Shown: positions 9,336 through 17,926, counted from the first letter of the stretch. The stretch: DNA of 64,000 nucleotides from Nocardioides ochotonae (GCF_011420305.2 NZ_CP061769.1:3707001-3771000); one strand, 5' to 3'. The notes: generated by a model from the sequence alone, not told the origin. Program-made: numbers and translations.

Positions 9336-10928
9336 TCAGGCCTCCTCGAGCACCCGGACCCCGGCCTCGTCCCAGCCGGTCGCCCCGTCGGGCACCGGCG
9401 GCGCCACCACGCCGGTCTGCACGACGCCGGCCCGGTCGATGGCACGCACCCGCAGGCGGTGCTCGCCGGGGGCGAGGTCGAGCGTGGTCGCCCACTGCAC
9501 CCAGGTGTCGACGTGGGGCACCTCGGCCAGCGTGGTCGGCTGCCAGGCGCCGCCGTCGACGGCGATCTCCACCGCCGCGATCCCGGTCTGCTGGGCCCAG
9601 GCGACGCCCGCGACGCGGAACGGCCCGGGAGGCACCTCCTGGTTGCGCGGCACGTCGATGCGCGAGGCGATCTTCACCGGACCGCGCTCGGCCCAGCCGC
9701 GCTGGGTCCAGAAGGCCTCGACGTCCTCGAAGCGGGTGACCTCGAGATCGACCACCCACTTGGTCGCCGACACGTAGCCGTAGAGCCCCGGCACGATCGT
9801 GCGGACCGGGAAGCCGTGCTCCAGCGGCAGCGGCTTGCCGTTCATCGCCACCGCCAGGAGCGCGTCGCGGTCGTCGGTGAGCGCCTCGATCGGCGTGGCG
9901 CAGGTCCAGCCGTCCTCGGAGGTCTGCAGCACCGCGTCGGCCCCCGCGCGTACGCCGGCCTCGGCGAGCAGGTCCGCGACCCGCACGCCGCTCCACCAGG
10001 CGTTGCCGACCAGCGTGCCGCCGACCTCGTTGGACACGCAGTTGAGCGTGATCCAGGCCTGGGTCGTGCGGCGGGCGATCAGGTCGCTGTAGGTCAGCAC
10101 GATCTCGCGGTCGACCATGCCGTGGATGCGCAGCGTCCAGTCGGCCGGCTCGATCGTGGGGACCGCGATCGCGGTGTGGATCAGGTAGAAGTCGTCGGTC
10201 GGCGTCTGCCACGGCGTCACCCCGGGTACGTCGACGCGCACGCCCGGCGGCAGCTGCGGCAGCGTGACCCCGGGCAGCTTCAGCAGCCGCCGGGTCTCCT
10301 CCACGTGGCGCCGCCCGCGGCCGATCCCGCGCCCCACCGTGCCAAGGACGGCGGCGACCGCCGTCATCAGGGAGGCGCGCAGCAGGAACGTGCGTCGGGT
10401 GTGGTCGTGCACCTCGCCGGGCGTGGCGCTCTCGCCGCGCACCACGAACGGGTCGCGGCCCGACGCCTGCTCCGACGCCTGCTCCGAGGCCGCCCGGTCC
10501 CGCCGGCGCAGCGGGTCGGTGAGCAGCGAGAGGCAGACCAGCCAGGTCACCAGCCCGGTGGCGACGGGCACCAGGTCGACGGAGGTCGCGTTGTGCTGGG
10601 CCAGCACGGCCCAGCCGCCGAGACCGGCCAGCACCGTGAACAGCACGGCCGGCGCCCACCAGGTCCGACCGGCCAGGCGACCCGCCCAGGCGAAGAGGGC
10701 CAGGAGCACCAGCACGATGACGAGCAGCAGCACCGTCTTGTCGTGCTGCCCGAGGTAGCGCACGGCGTACTCCGCGACCTTGCCGGGCGTCCAGGCGATC
10801 ACCCGCTCGGCGACCGCGACGACCGGTGAGTCGCGGATCGTGAGCGCCATGGCCACCGCATAGCTCGTCGCCAGGCCTGCGACGCCGGCGACGATGCCGG
10901 CGATCGACCAGGTGCGGGATGTCGTCAC
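9336..10928 (-). CDS. Membrane-anchored molybdopterin-dependent oxidoreductase (sulfite oxidase/YedY-like)
   Basis: A protein of about 530 residues with four N-terminal transmembrane helices in roughly the first 140 residues. A twin-arginine stretch [10 protein letters not shown] (near 179-188) with a hydrophobic segment comes next, then a sulfite-oxidase-type molybdopterin domain. The Mo-ligating cysteine is expected at about residue 297 in [13 protein letters not shown]-terminal Ig-like Mo-co dimerisation domain follows ([12 protein letters not shown] near the end). It would catalyse an oxo-transfer reaction on the outer face of the membrane; substrate not evident. The start is set at GTG 10928; GTG 10946 is also in frame. 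It is divergent from ispF. Confidence 0.88.
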   Translation of the reverse strand: MTTSRTWSIAGIVAGVAGLATSYAVAMALTIRDSPVVAVAERVIAWTPGKVAEYAVRYLGQHDKTVLLLVIVLVLLALFAWAGRLAGRTWWAPAVLFTVLAGLGGWAVLAQHNATSVDLVPVATGLVTWLVCLSLLTDPLRRRDRAASEQASEQASGRDPFVVRGESATPGEVHDHTRRTFLLRASLMTAVAAVLGTVGRGIGRGRRHVEETRRLLKLPGVTLPQLPPGVRVDVPGVTPWQTPTDDFYLIHTAIAVPTIEPADWTLRIHGMVDREIVLTYSDLIARRTTQAWITLNCVSNEVGGTLVGNAWWSGVRVADLLAEAGVRAGADAVLQTSEDGWTCATPIEALTDDRDALLAVAMNGKPLPLEHGFPVRTIVPGLYGYVSATKWVVDLEVTRFEDVEAFWTQRGWAERGPVKIASRIDVPRNQEVPPGPFRVAGVAWAQQTGIAAVEIAVDGGAWQPTTLAEVPHVDTWVQWATTLDLAPGEHRLRVRAIDRAGVVQTGVVAPPVPDGATGWDEAGVRVLEEA

Positions 10929-10960
10929 GAGGCGATTGTGGCCCACGGCATGATCAGGGT

Positions 10961-11482
10961 GTGGACCACGCCCCTTCCTCGCCCTCCTCCCCCGCCCCGT
11001 TCGCGTTCCCGTTCCGCACCGGCATCGGCACCGACGTGCACCGGCTCGTCGACGGGGTGGCGATGCACCTCGGCGGACTGTCGTGGCCCGACGAGGCCCA
11101 GGGCCTGGCCGGACACTCGGACGCCGACGTGGCCGCGCACGCCGCGTGCGACGCGCTGCTGTCGGCCGCCGGCCTGGGCGACCTGGGCACCAACTTCGGC
11201 ACCTCCGAGCCCGAGTGGGCGGGCGCCTCCGGTGCCGCGCTGCTCGCCGAGACGGTACGGCGGGTGCGCGCGGCCGGCTTCGAGGTCGGCAACGTCGCGG
11301 TGCAGGTGATCGGCAACCGCCCGCGCATCGGCTCGCGTCGTGCCGAGGCCGAGGCCGCGCTCTCCGCCGCCGTCGGCGCTCCGGTGAGCCTGTCCGCGAC
11401 CACGACCGACGGCCTGGGCCTCACCGGCCGCGGCGAGGGCGTGGCCGCGATCGCGACCGCGCTGGTGATGGCGACGTCCTGA
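10961..11482 (+). CDS. ispF: 2-C-methyl-D-erythritol 2,4-cyclodiphosphate synthase
   Basis: A 173-residue enzyme of the non-mevalonate isoprenoid (MEP) pathway, cyclising CDP-ME 2-phosphate to MEcPP with release of CMP. Family motifs are present: GIGTDVHRL (metal-binding Asp and His), [25 protein letters not shown], and [14 protein letters not shown] at the C-terminus. The GTG start at 10961 gives a normal length; an upstream ATG at 10919 would run into the divergent oxidoreductase start. Although ispD lies only 1.3 kb downstream on the same strand, the chelatase and nirD genes interrupt on the other strand, so the two are not in one simple operon. Confidence 0.95.
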   Translation: MDHAPSSPSSPAPFAFPFRTGIGTDVHRLVDGVAMHLGGLSWPDEAQGLAGHSDADVAAHAACDALLSAAGLGDLGTNFGTSEPEWAGASGAALLAETVRRVRAAGFEVGNVAVQVIGNRPRIGSRRAEAEAALSAAVGAPVSLSATTTDGLGLTGRGEGVAAIATALVMATS

Positions 11483-11506
11483 CCGCTCCGCTCCCGCGCG
11501 GCCCGC

Positions 11507-12094
11507 TCAGGCCGCCCGGGACCGCGCGAGCCCGACCCGGAACCGGCGGACGACCAGGTCGGTGAGGAACCGGTGCGCGCCCACGACGTCGGCCACGACC
11601 GTGGCGCCGGCGCCCCGGGCGACCCCGCGGATCCGGTCCGCGTCGGTCCCGGGCGAGAGCAGGTACGGCGAGACCGCCACCCGGCGGCGTACCAGCTCCT
11701 CGGGCCGCGGCCCGGGACCGGTGAGCGTCGCCAGCTCGACCGGGCCGGTCCAGCTGTTCGCGAGCAGCTCCACGGCGCGCTCGAGGTGGCCGGCGATGCC
11801 GGGCCCATGGGCGCCCCGGGCGACCATCACCACCGGCGTCCCGGAGCGCGCGCCGGCCCTCACCAGCCGCGCCGCCTGGGCGGCGGCGATCAGCGGGTGC
11901 GGGCCGAGCGGCGGCACCGTCAGGTCGTGGGCCGAGGAGAGCAGCAGCGGGACCACGATGCTCGCGGGGTCACCGACGACCGGGTCGTAGGAGACCACCC
12001 CGGGCACGCCCAGGGCGTGCGCGGCTCGTTCGGTCACCTCGTGGGCGACCCGGTTCGGCACGCCGGTACGCCGGGCCACGGTCACCAGTCTCAT
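11507..12094 (-). CDS. Sirohydrochlorin chelatase-like (CbiX family) protein, short
   Basis: A 195-residue protein resembling the CbiX/SirB chelatase family, recognisable from IVVPLLLSSAHDLTVPPLGPHPL, VVMVARGAHGPG and VAVSPYLLSPG. The family inserts metal into sirohydrochlorin, the last step to sirohaem, cofactor of assimilatory nitrite and sulfite reductases. It is shorter than the usual actinobacterial form (about 240-260). The N-terminal strand that normally carries a metal-binding AHG motif reads TVARRTG here, so catalytic competence is doubtful. It lies 60 bp downstream of nirD on the same strand, which supports a role in nitrite assimilation. Confidence 0.75.
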   Translation of the reverse strand: MRLVTVARRTGVPNRVAHEVTERAAHALGVPGVVSYDPVVGDPASIVVPLLLSSAHDLTVPPLGPHPLIAAAQAARLVRAGARSGTPVVMVARGAHGPGIAGHLERAVELLANSWTGPVELATLTGPGPRPEELVRRRVAVSPYLLSPGTDADRIRGVARGAGATVVADVVGAHRFLTDLVVRRFRVGLARSRAA

Positions 12095-12154
12095 CGCTGC
12101 CTCCTCCAGGGTGGGGCGGGTCGGGACCGCGGGCCGGCCCGAGGTCCGTGCGGC

Positions 12155-12520
12155 TCAGGCGGCGTCGACCTGCTTGCGGGAGCCGACCAGCACGACCCCG
12201 TCGACCACCTTCACGGCGTACACCGGGACCGAGACGTGGGAGTCCTCCAGGCACCGCCCGCTGCGCAGGTCGAAGGCGTGGCGGTGCGCCGGGGAGCCGA
12301 CGAACGGCACCCCGCCGCGCGTGCCCACGATGCCGCGGGCGATCACCGAGGCCTTCGCGAACGGGTCGTGGTTGCCGAGGGCGTAGACCCGGTCGTCGGC
12401 GGTGCGGAAGATCGCGACCGCCTGGCCGTGCACCAGGGCTGTCGCGCCGCGCTCGGCCTCGAGATCGCTGAACTGGCAGACCGGCTGCCACTCCTCCGCC
12501 GCGGAGGGACGCGGCGTCAT
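12155..12520 (-). CDS. nirD: Nitrite reductase small subunit NirD (Rieske-like)
   Basis: A 121-residue Rieske-fold protein: WQPVCQFSDLEAERGATALVH..., YALGNHDPFAKASVIARGIVG, SPAHRHAFDLRSGRCLEDS, VPVYAVKVVDG. As in NirD, it lacks the CxH...CxxH iron-sulfur ligands of true Rieske proteins. It is the small subunit of NADH-dependent assimilatory nitrite reductase. The large subunit NirB is absent from the window; the gene is followed by the chelatase-like gene instead. The start is placed at ATG 12520. An in-frame GTG at 12601, correctly spaced from a strong AGGAGG, would add 27 residues. Confidence 0.85.
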   Translation of the reverse strand: MTPRPSAAEEWQPVCQFSDLEAERGATALVHGQAVAIFRTADDRVYALGNHDPFAKASVIARGIVGTRGGVPFVGSPAHRHAFDLRSGRCLEDSHVSVPVYAVKVVDGVVLVGSRKQVDAA

Positions 12521-12603
12521 CGAGGCGGCCCCGGGACGGGGGTCTCCGCGGGCGGACGGCGCGGATGGAGCGCGGGCGGATGGTTCGGGGGGAGCGAGCA
12601 CAT
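12517..12603 (-). other. Possible 28-codon leader ORF overlapping the nirD start
   Basis: An ATG at 12603 follows GAAGGAGG by four bases and opens a 28-residue proline-rich reading frame (MCSLPPNHPPALHPRR...). Its TGA overlaps the nirD ATG as ATGA. The same Shine-Dalgarno also serves a GTG at 12601 in the nirD frame (written ATGTG). So either the leader is translated and couples nirD, or nirD has an N-terminal extension. The sequence alone cannot decide. Confidence 0.3.
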
Positions 12604-12651
12604 GGGGCCTCCTTCAGGCTCCCGAACGTAGGTCCGCCGTGTTCGGCCCCT

Positions 12652-12666
12652 GTTTCGCCATGTAAC
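12652..12666 (-). promoter_or_regulatory. GlnR-like motif upstream of nirD
   Basis: Read on the nirD strand the sequence is GTTAC-ATGGC-GAAAC, resembling the GTnAC/GAAAC half-sites bound by GlnR, the actinobacterial nitrogen regulator that controls nirBD. The spacing is 5 rather than the usual 6 bases and only one pair is seen, so this is a weak candidate. It lies about 50 bp upstream of the ribosome binding site. Confidence 0.3.
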
Positions 12667-12742
12667 GACCAGGAAAACCCTGACCCGGCTCCCGTCTTGG
12701 CCCGCGCCGGCGCGGCGGCCCGGGCCGGTAGCCTCGGGGCCC

Positions 12743-13429
12743 GTGAGCGACATGCCAGCTTCTGCCGTCGTCGTCCTCGGGGCCGGGTCCGGGTCGCGGG
12801 TGGGTGCCGCGACCAACAAGGTGCTGCTGCCGCTGCACGGGCGCCCGGTGCTGGCCTGGTCGCTCCGCGCCGCGCTGGACCTGCCCGGAGTGCGCCAGGT
12901 GGTGCTCGTCGTACGACCCGGCGAGCTCGAGGCGGTCTCCGCGAGCGTCGCCCCGCACCTGGGCGACCGGGAGGTCGTGGTCGTCACCGGCGGGGAGACC
13001 CGGCACGCCTCGGAGTGGAACGCCGTGCGCGTGCTCGCCCCGCACATCGAGTCCGGCGAGATCGAGGTGGTCGCCGTGCACGACGGCGCCCGTCCGCTGG
13101 CCGACACCGACCTGTTCGCCGCGGTGACCAGCGCGGCACGCATCCACGGGGGCGCGCTGCCGGTCGCGCCGCTGTCCGGGCTGCTCACCACCGACCTGCG
13201 CACCGTCCCGGGGCCGCTGGCCGGCGTCCAGACGCCGCAGGCGTTCCGCTCGCGCGAGCTGCTGGCCTCCTACACCGCCGCGGCCACGGACGGCTTCGAG
13301 GCCACCGACACCGCCGGCTGCCTCGCGCGCTACAGCGACGTCCGGATCGCGGCCGTGCCGAGCGGTCCGCGCAACCTCAAGATCACCTTCCCCGAGGACG
13401 TCGCCCTCGCGGCTGCGCTCCTGGACTGA
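12743..13429 (+). CDS. ispD: 2-C-methyl-D-erythritol 4-phosphate cytidylyltransferase
   Basis: A 228-residue nucleotidyltransferase that joins CTP and MEP to give CDP-ME in the MEP isoprenoid pathway. The N-terminal [33 protein letters not shown] carries the CTP-binding glycine-rich loop and the catalytic Lys. [10 protein letters not shown] and [10 protein letters not shown] are further family motifs. Start at GTG 12743 (ATG 12752 is an alternative). It is followed on the opposite strand by a degenerate paralogue and carD, matching the carD-ispD-ispF neighbourhood known in actinobacteria. Confidence 0.95.
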   Translation: MSDMPASAVVVLGAGSGSRVGAATNKVLLPLHGRPVLAWSLRAALDLPGVRQVVLVVRPGELEAVSASVAPHLGDREVVVVTGGETRHASEWNAVRVLAPHIESGEIEVVAVHDGARPLADTDLFAAVTSAARIHGGALPVAPLSGLLTTDLRTVPGPLAGVQTPQAFRSRELLASYTAAATDGFEATDTAGCLARYSDVRIAAVPSGPRNLKITFPEDVALAAALLD

Positions 13430-13457
13430 CCTGCCTGACCTGCCTGACCTGCCTGAC
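13427..13457. repeat. 9-bp tandem repeat after ispD
   Basis: TGACCTGCC is repeated 3.4 times, beginning with the ispD stop codon itself. It fills the gap between ispD and the convergent IspD-like gene. It has no dyad symmetry, so it does not look like a terminator. Confidence 0.8.
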
Positions 13458-13462
13458 GCGGC

Positions 13463-14101
13463 TCAGCGCAGCTCGCCGAGCAGGTCGCCGCCGTCGCCCT
13501 CCGGGCGGGTCAGCGCCTCGAGGACGCGCACGTCCTCCTCGCTGGTCACCCGGCGAGCGGTCGGCGGCGCCTCGACGGGCACCACCGTGTGCTCCCGGGC
13601 GAGTACGTCGACGAGCGCGGCCAGGTCGTCGCCGGGCCAGTCCGGGAGGGCCGCGACCACGGAGGCCGGCAGCACCAGCGGCGAGACGACCGCCAGCAGG
13701 CCGGCCCGGTCGACGGTCTCCCCGACGAAGCCGGACTCGACGTGCTTGACGGTGTCGGTGACCGGGCGCACGCCCACGACCACCACGTCCTCCTCGACGG
13801 CGCGCGTCACGCAGCCGGCGATGAACTCCGCGGGCGTCATCGGGCACAGCACGTCGTGCAGGACCAGCGGTTCGTCGGTCTCCTGCACCGCCCACCACGG
13901 CGTACCGAGGTCGACCGTCGTCACCTGGGCCTCGCCCAGGGCCCACGACGCGCACGCCACGAGCGCCTCGCCGTGCAGCAGCGCGAAGGGCAGCGCGCCG
14001 CGCCCCTCGTCCAGGACGACCCCGAGCGCCGGCAGCGCCGAGGCGCGCCAGTCCTCGTCGAGCCCCGTGTGGTCCGGCTCCGTGGCGCCCAGCTCAGTCA
14101 T
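13463..14101 (-). CDS. Degenerate IspD-like protein
   Basis: A 212-residue relative of IspD. It retains PVTDTVKHVESGFVGETVDRAGLLAVVSPLVLP, matching the IspD PVTDT...TVDR...TPQ region, and a C-terminal VEAPPTARRVTSEEDVRVLEAL. The N-terminal nucleotide-binding loop is not recognisable: the first 50 residues have no GxGxR or KxLxP signature. It is therefore probably catalytically inactive, or works on something else. It lies convergent to the genuine ispD and downstream of carD, separated from carD by a terminator. Start ATG 14101. A regulatory or structural partner role for IspD is possible but unsupported. Confidence 0.75.
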   Translation of the reverse strand: MTELGATEPDHTGLDEDWRASALPALGVVLDEGRGALPFALLHGEALVACASWALGEAQVTTVDLGTPWWAVQETDEPLVLHDVLCPMTPAEFIAGCVTRAVEEDVVVVGVRPVTDTVKHVESGFVGETVDRAGLLAVVSPLVLPASVVAALPDWPGDDLAALVDVLAREHTVVPVEAPPTARRVTSEEDVRVLEALTRPEGDGGDLLGELR

Positions 14102-14138
14102 GGCACCCACCGTAGGGGCGAGGCGGTCGGGAAACGCC

Positions 14139-14170
14139 GACGGCCCCCGGGTCTTCACCAGGGGGCCGTC
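14139..14170 (-). terminator. Rho-independent-type hairpin downstream of carD
   Basis: GACGGCCCCC and GGGGGCCGTC form a perfect 10-bp stem around a 12-base loop, 44 bp beyond the carD stop and before the IspD-like start. No long U-tract follows, as is usual in high-GC actinobacteria. Confidence 0.6.
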
Positions 14171-14213
14171 GCGGGGCCGGCCGCGACCCGTGAGGGTCGG
14201 CAGCCGGCGTGGA

Positions 14214-14699
14214 TCAGGAGGCGAGCACCTCGTCGAGGATGGCCTCGGCCTTGTCCTCGTTGGTCCGCTCGGCCAGGGCCAGCTCGGAGACGAGGATCTG
14301 GCGCGCCTTGGCCAGCATCCGCTTCTCGCCGGCCGACAGGCCGCGGTCCCGCTCACGGCGCCACAGGTCGCGCACGACCTCGGCCACCTTCATGACGTCG
14401 CCGCTGTGCAGCTTCTCGAGGTTCGCCTTGTAACGACGCGACCAGTTGGTCGGCTCCTCGACCTGCGCGGCACGGAGCACGTCGAACACGCGGTCGAGGC
14501 CCTCCTTGTCGACGACGTCACGGACGCCGACGAGGTCGAGGTTGTCAGCCGGGACGCGTACCACCAGGTCCTGCTGCGCCACGATGCGCAGGACAAGGTA
14601 CTCCCGGTCCTCTCCCTTGATCTTGCGGGTCTCGATGTTCTCGATGACCGCGGCCCCATGATTCGGATAGACGACCGTTTCGCCCACGGTGAAAGACAT
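14214..14699 (-). CDS. carD: CarD family transcriptional regulator
   Basis: A 161-residue RNA-polymerase-binding protein. The N-terminal Tudor-like RNAP-interaction domain ([25 protein letters not shown]) contacts the beta subunit. The C-terminal helical domain carries the conserved Trp of [17 protein letters not shown], which wedges into the -10 region of the promoter. CarD stabilises open complexes and is essential in mycobacteria. Length and sequence are typical. It has its own promoter region (14700-14760) with an AGGAAGGGG ribosome binding site, and is isolated from the next gene by a terminator. Confidence 0.96.
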   Translation of the reverse strand: MSFTVGETVVYPNHGAAVIENIETRKIKGEDREYLVLRIVAQQDLVVRVPADNLDLVGVRDVVDKEGLDRVFDVLRAAQVEEPTNWSRRYKANLEKLHSGDVMKVAEVVRDLWRRERDRGLSAGEKRMLAKARQILVSELALAERTNEDKAEAILDEVLAS

Positions 14700-14726
14700 A
14701 TGTCAGGTTCCCCTTCCTAGGGAAGC

Positions 14727-14732
14727 AGTCTA
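14727..14732 (-). promoter_or_regulatory. Candidate -10 element of the carD promoter
   Basis: TAGACT on the carD strand fits the actinobacterial TAnnnT -10 consensus and lies about 28 bp upstream of the ATG, leaving room for the ribosome binding site. No convincing -35 element is present at 17 bp. Confidence 0.35.
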
Positions 14733-14920
14733 ACACGTGTCAGCGTCGACATCGGAGACGTTTCCGCAGGTCAGCGCGGCTAAGCACCCCAGAGGAGGCT
14801 TGACAGGCCCGCCGACCGTGTGGTGGACGCCATCTCGTCGGTTGGGACAAAACCGGGAAAACCGCTGGTGAAAGCGGTAGTTGCACCCCCTCGCGGCAGG
14901 CGTGACCGATACTGCCGGAC

Positions 14921-15763
14921 ATGGCGAAACCCATGCCCTGGCGCCGGCGATCCACGGTGGCGGAGGCGGGCGACACCGATCTCGGGACCGACCTGCCGCA
15001 CACCGCCGCCCACCCGGACGACGACGAGCCCCCGGGCACCGCGCCCGGACGTCGTCGGGTCGCGGACGCGACCCCGTTGCTGCTGCTGCGCGCCGCGCAC
15101 GCCAAGCAGGGCGTGCTCACCGCGGTGGGCCTGGCCGCGGCCGCGGCGATCAGCGGGCGACCGGCACGCGAGGCCGGCGTCGTGCTCGCGACAGTCCTGG
15201 TCGGCCAGACCATCCTGGGCTGGCACAACGACCTGGTCGACCGCGAGCGGGACCGGCGCCACGACCTGCCCGGCAAGCCGATCGCGCAGGGCCTGCTCGA
15301 CCCGGGCACCACCTGGTTCGCGCTCCTGTGCGCCGTGCTGCTGGTCGTGCCCCTCTCCGTGGCCACCGGCGTCACGGCCGGGCTGTGCTACCTCGTCTCC
15401 CTGGCCATCGGCATGCTCGGCAACCTGGTGCTGCGCCGCGGACTGCTGTCCTGGCTGCCCTGGGCGGCCTCCTACGCCCTCTACCCGGCGTACCTCTCCT
15501 ACGGCGGGTGGGGCGGCGCCGACACCGGCTCGGCGCCCGAGCCGGTGATGGTCGTCCTCGCCGCGTTCCTCGGCATCGGCGTGCACCTGCTGGTCTCCCT
15601 GTGGGGCCTGGTGCCCGACAACGCCGACGGCTGGCGCTCGCTGCCGCTGCGCCTCGGCCTGCGTCTGGGCGCGTCGCGGCTGCTCACCGTGGCCACCGTC
15701 TACCTGCTGCTCGTGATCGGCGCGCTGGGCGTCGTCGGCACCCAGGTCGGCCTGGCCCGCTGA
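14921..15763 (+). CDS. UbiA-family prenyltransferase-like membrane protein
   Basis: A 280-residue integral membrane protein with a hydrophilic N-terminus of about 48 residues and 7-8 hydrophobic helices. The first aspartate-rich motif N103DLVDRERD (NDxxDxxxD) is the Mg-prenyl-diphosphate binding site of the UbiA superfamily, and PGKPIAQGLL follows it as in authentic members. The second motif, PDNADGWRSLPLRLG, is weaker. Likely it transfers a prenyl group to an acceptor such as a quinone precursor or a lipid; the acceptor cannot be inferred. Start ATG 14921. It stands alone between carD and the lipoprotein gene. Confidence 0.85.
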   Translation: MAKPMPWRRRSTVAEAGDTDLGTDLPHTAAHPDDDEPPGTAPGRRRVADATPLLLLRAAHAKQGVLTAVGLAAAAAISGRPAREAGVVLATVLVGQTILGWHNDLVDRERDRRHDLPGKPIAQGLLDPGTTWFALLCAVLLVVPLSVATGVTAGLCYLVSLAIGMLGNLVLRRGLLSWLPWAASYALYPAYLSYGGWGGADTGSAPEPVMVVLAAFLGIGVHLLVSLWGLVPDNADGWRSLPLRLGLRLGASRLLTVATVYLLLVIGALGVVGTQVGLAR

Positions 15764-15869
15764 CCCCGCCGCTCCGCCCCCAACCACCACAGGCGACCCG
15801 GCCGAGACGGGGCGCGAGCGGGCGATAGGCTGGCGACGTTCTGCCCGCTCGACCACGAAGGCACCCCGA

Positions 15870-16415
15870 ATGCACCTGCGCCGCAAGCTCACCCTGGCCG
15901 TGAGCGCCACCGTGCTGGCCGTCCCCGTCCTCAGCTCGTGCGGGTTCGACTACGCGACCGACCGGGTCTACACCCCGGCCGCCGGCACCAACAACCGCGA
16001 CGCGGATGTCGACGTCGTCGGCGCCGTGGTCGTCGCGGCCCAGCCCGGCAGCGGCACCTTCGTCGCCGGTCTCTCCAACAACGACCCCCAGGAGCCGCGC
16101 ACGCTGGTCTCCGTCGCGGGCGAGGGCGTCAACGTCAAGGGGCTCAACGAGCTCGAGATCCCGCCGCGCGGCTACGTGAACCTCGCCGACGAGGACATCC
16201 ACCTCGACGGCGACGTCGCCGCGGGCGGCCACGTCGCGCTGCAGCTGGAGTTCGACACGGGCGAGGCCGTAGAGGTCAACGTCCCGGTCGTGACCAACTG
16301 CGACTCCTTCGAGGGCATGGACACCTCCGTCAAGACCGGCAAGGGCGAGGACCTGGCGGAGGCGTACTCCTGCGAGTTCCCCGACCCCCACAGCGAGAGC
16401 GGGAGCGACCACTGA
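15870..16415 (+). CDS. Lipoprotein of unknown function upstream of gpmA
   Basis: A 181-residue exported lipoprotein: signal peptide with Arg/Lys n-region, lipobox VLSSC and lipidated Cys24. The mature part ([53 protein letters not shown]) looks like a compact beta-sandwich of the kind seen in PCu(A)C-like copper chaperones, but no clear Met/His copper motif is visible. It ends with two cysteines (NCDSFEG and YSCEF), possibly a disulfide. The stop overlaps the gpmA start (TGATG), so both are co-translated. Function unassigned. Confidence 0.8.
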   Translation: MHLRRKLTLAVSATVLAVPVLSSCGFDYATDRVYTPAAGTNNRDADVDVVGAVVVAAQPGSGTFVAGLSNNDPQEPRTLVSVAGEGVNVKGLNELEIPPRGYVNLADEDIHLDGDVAAGGHVALQLEFDTGEAVEVNVPVVTNCDSFEGMDTSVKTGKGEDLAEAYSCEFPDPHSESGSDH

Positions 16416-17158
16416 TGGCTGCCACGCTGATCCTGCTGCGCCACGGCGAGAGCGAGTGGAACGCCAAGAACCTCTTCACCGGCTGGGTCGACGTGGCCCT
16501 GACCGACAAGGGTCGCGGCGAGGCCGAGCGTGGCGGCGTACTCATGCGCGAGGCGGGCCTGCTGCCCGACATCGTGCACACCTCCCTGCAGCGTCGCGCG
16601 ATCACCACCGCCGCGATCGCGCTGGACGCCTGCGACCGCCACTGGATCCCCGTGAAGCGCTCCTGGCGCCTCAACGAGCGCCACTACGGCGCCCTCCAGG
16701 GCAAGGACAAGAAGCAGGTCAAGGAGCAGTACGGCGAGGAGCAGTTCATGCTCTGGCGCCGCTCCTTCGACACGCCTCCCCCGCCGCTGGACGACGCCGA
16801 TGAGTTCTCCCAGGTCGGCGACCCGCGCTACGCCGACCTCGGCGCCGAGATGCCGCGCACCGAGTGCCTCAAGGACGTCATCGCGCGCTTCCTGCCGTAC
16901 TGGGAGAGCGAGGTCGTCCCCGACCTGCGCGCCGGTCGCACGGTCCTGATCGCGGCGCACGGCAACAGCCTGCGCGCGCTGGTCAAGCACCTCGACCAGA
17001 TCAGCGACGAGGACATCGCCGGGCTCAACATCCCCACCGGCATGCCGCTGCGCTACGAGCTCGACGACGACCTGCGGCCCACCGTCCGCGGTGGCGTCTA
17101 CCTCGACCCCGAGGCGGCCGCCGAGGCTGCCGCGGCGGTCGCGAACCAGGGTCGCTGA
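16415..17158 (+). CDS. gpmA: 2,3-bisphosphoglycerate-dependent phosphoglycerate mutase
   Basis: A 247-residue glycolytic enzyme interconverting 3- and 2-phosphoglycerate. The catalytic phosphohistidine is His10 in [10 protein letters not shown], followed by [26 protein letters not shown] supplies the acid residue and [16 protein letters not shown] the second histidine. Length matches the family. The ATG at 16415 overlaps the preceding lipoprotein stop by one base. A very long inverted repeat lies just downstream, between this gene and convergent phoU. Confidence 0.96.
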   Translation: MAATLILLRHGESEWNAKNLFTGWVDVALTDKGRGEAERGGVLMREAGLLPDIVHTSLQRRAITTAAIALDACDRHWIPVKRSWRLNERHYGALQGKDKKQVKEQYGEEQFMLWRRSFDTPPPPLDDADEFSQVGDPRYADLGAEMPRTECLKDVIARFLPYWESEVVPDLRAGRTVLIAAHGNSLRALVKHLDQISDEDIAGLNIPTGMPLRYELDDDLRPTVRGGVYLDPEAAAEAAAAVANQGR

Positions 17159-17192
17159 CGACCGACGCTCCCCGAGCGCGCACGACACCGCG

Positions 17193-17258
17193 AGGTAGTT
17201 CGTGACGTTGGGGACGGTGGATGACGTTCTCCACAGTCCCCAACGTCACGAACTACCT
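17193..17258. repeat. 66-bp near-perfect hairpin between gpmA and phoU
   Basis: Two perfectly complementary 22-bp arms (17193-17214 and 17237-17258, beginning AGGTAGTTCGTGACG) flank a 22-base centre. The centre itself contains a 5-bp stem GTGGA/TCCAC. It sits between convergent genes, so it may terminate both transcripts, but it is much longer than a normal terminator and has no T-tract. Its outer ends resemble those of the element at 60270-60327. Confidence 0.9.
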
Positions 17259-17269
17259 GTTGGTGGGGG

Positions 17270-17926
17270 TCACACCTCCACCGACCGCGGGTCCTCCCCC
17301 GTGACGACGAAGACCACGCGGCGGGCGATGGAGACGGCGTGGTCGGCGATGCGCTCGTAGTAGCGCCCCAGCAGGGCCAGGTCGACCGCGGCCTCGACGC
17401 CGTGCGGCCAGTCCTCGGCGAGCAGCTGGGTGAAGCTCTCGCGGCGCAGCTCGTCCATCTCCTCGTCGGCGCGGCCGAGCTCGATGGCCGCCTCGACGTC
17501 GCGCTGGGCGATGACCTGGCGCACCTCGCTGACCATGGTCTCGGCCACCTCGGCCATCCGCTCGATCGTGGGGCGCACGTCGTCGGGGACCGCCATGTGG
17601 GGCACCCGCAGGCGGGCCACCTTCGCGACGTGCACCGACAGGTCGCCCATCCGCTCGAGCTCGCTGACCATCCGCAGCGCGGACACGATCGTGCGCAGGT
17701 CGCGGGCGACCGGCTGCTGGAGCAGCAGCAGCGAGAACGCCGCGTCCTCCAGCCGCTCGCGGGCCGCATCGATGGCGTCGTCGGCGCTGATCACCCGCTC
17801 CGCCACGGCGGCGTCGCCGGTCAGCAGAGCCGTCGTGGCGTCGTGCACGGATGTCCGGACGTCGTCGCAGATGCTGGCCAGGTCGGCGATCATCCGGTCG
17901 AGCTGGTCGTTGAAGAGATCACGCAT
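17270..17926 (-). CDS. phoU: Phosphate signalling protein PhoU
   Basis: A 218-residue all-helical protein with the two PhoU three-helix repeats. It starts MRDLFNDQLDRMIADLASIC; the metal-binding acidic patches are seen in SELERMGDLSVHVAKVA and LLGRYYERIADHAVSIARRV, the E/DxxxD motifs of each repeat. PhoU links the Pst phosphate transporter to the SenX3-type kinase and represses the Pho regulon when phosphate is plentiful. It is divergent from senX3-regX3 across a 119-bp promoter region. Start ATG 17926; an upstream extension is a shadow. Confidence 0.94.
   Translation of the reverse strand: MRDLFNDQLDRMIADLASICDDVRTSVHDATTALLTGDAAVAERVISADDAIDAARERLEDAAFSLLLLQQPVARDLRTIVSALRMVSELERMGDLSVHVAKVARLRVPHMAVPDDVRPTIERMAEVAETMVSEVRQVIAQRDVEAAIELGRADEEMDELRRESFTQLLAEDWPHGVEAAVDLALLGRYYERIADHAVSIARRVVFVVTGEDPRSVEV

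Noticed and set aside
12517..13203. A 228-residue minus-strand protein across ispD
   Set aside because: Only its last 28 codons lie in the intergenic region with a ribosome binding site; the rest is antisense to ispD and compositionally a shadow.
13427..13457. Terminator after ispD
   Set aside because: The 9-bp tandem repeat has no inverted symmetry and no T-tract.
17193..17258. Insertion sequence remnant
   Set aside because: No transposase fragment or target duplication is visible; only the inverted repeat itself can be supported.
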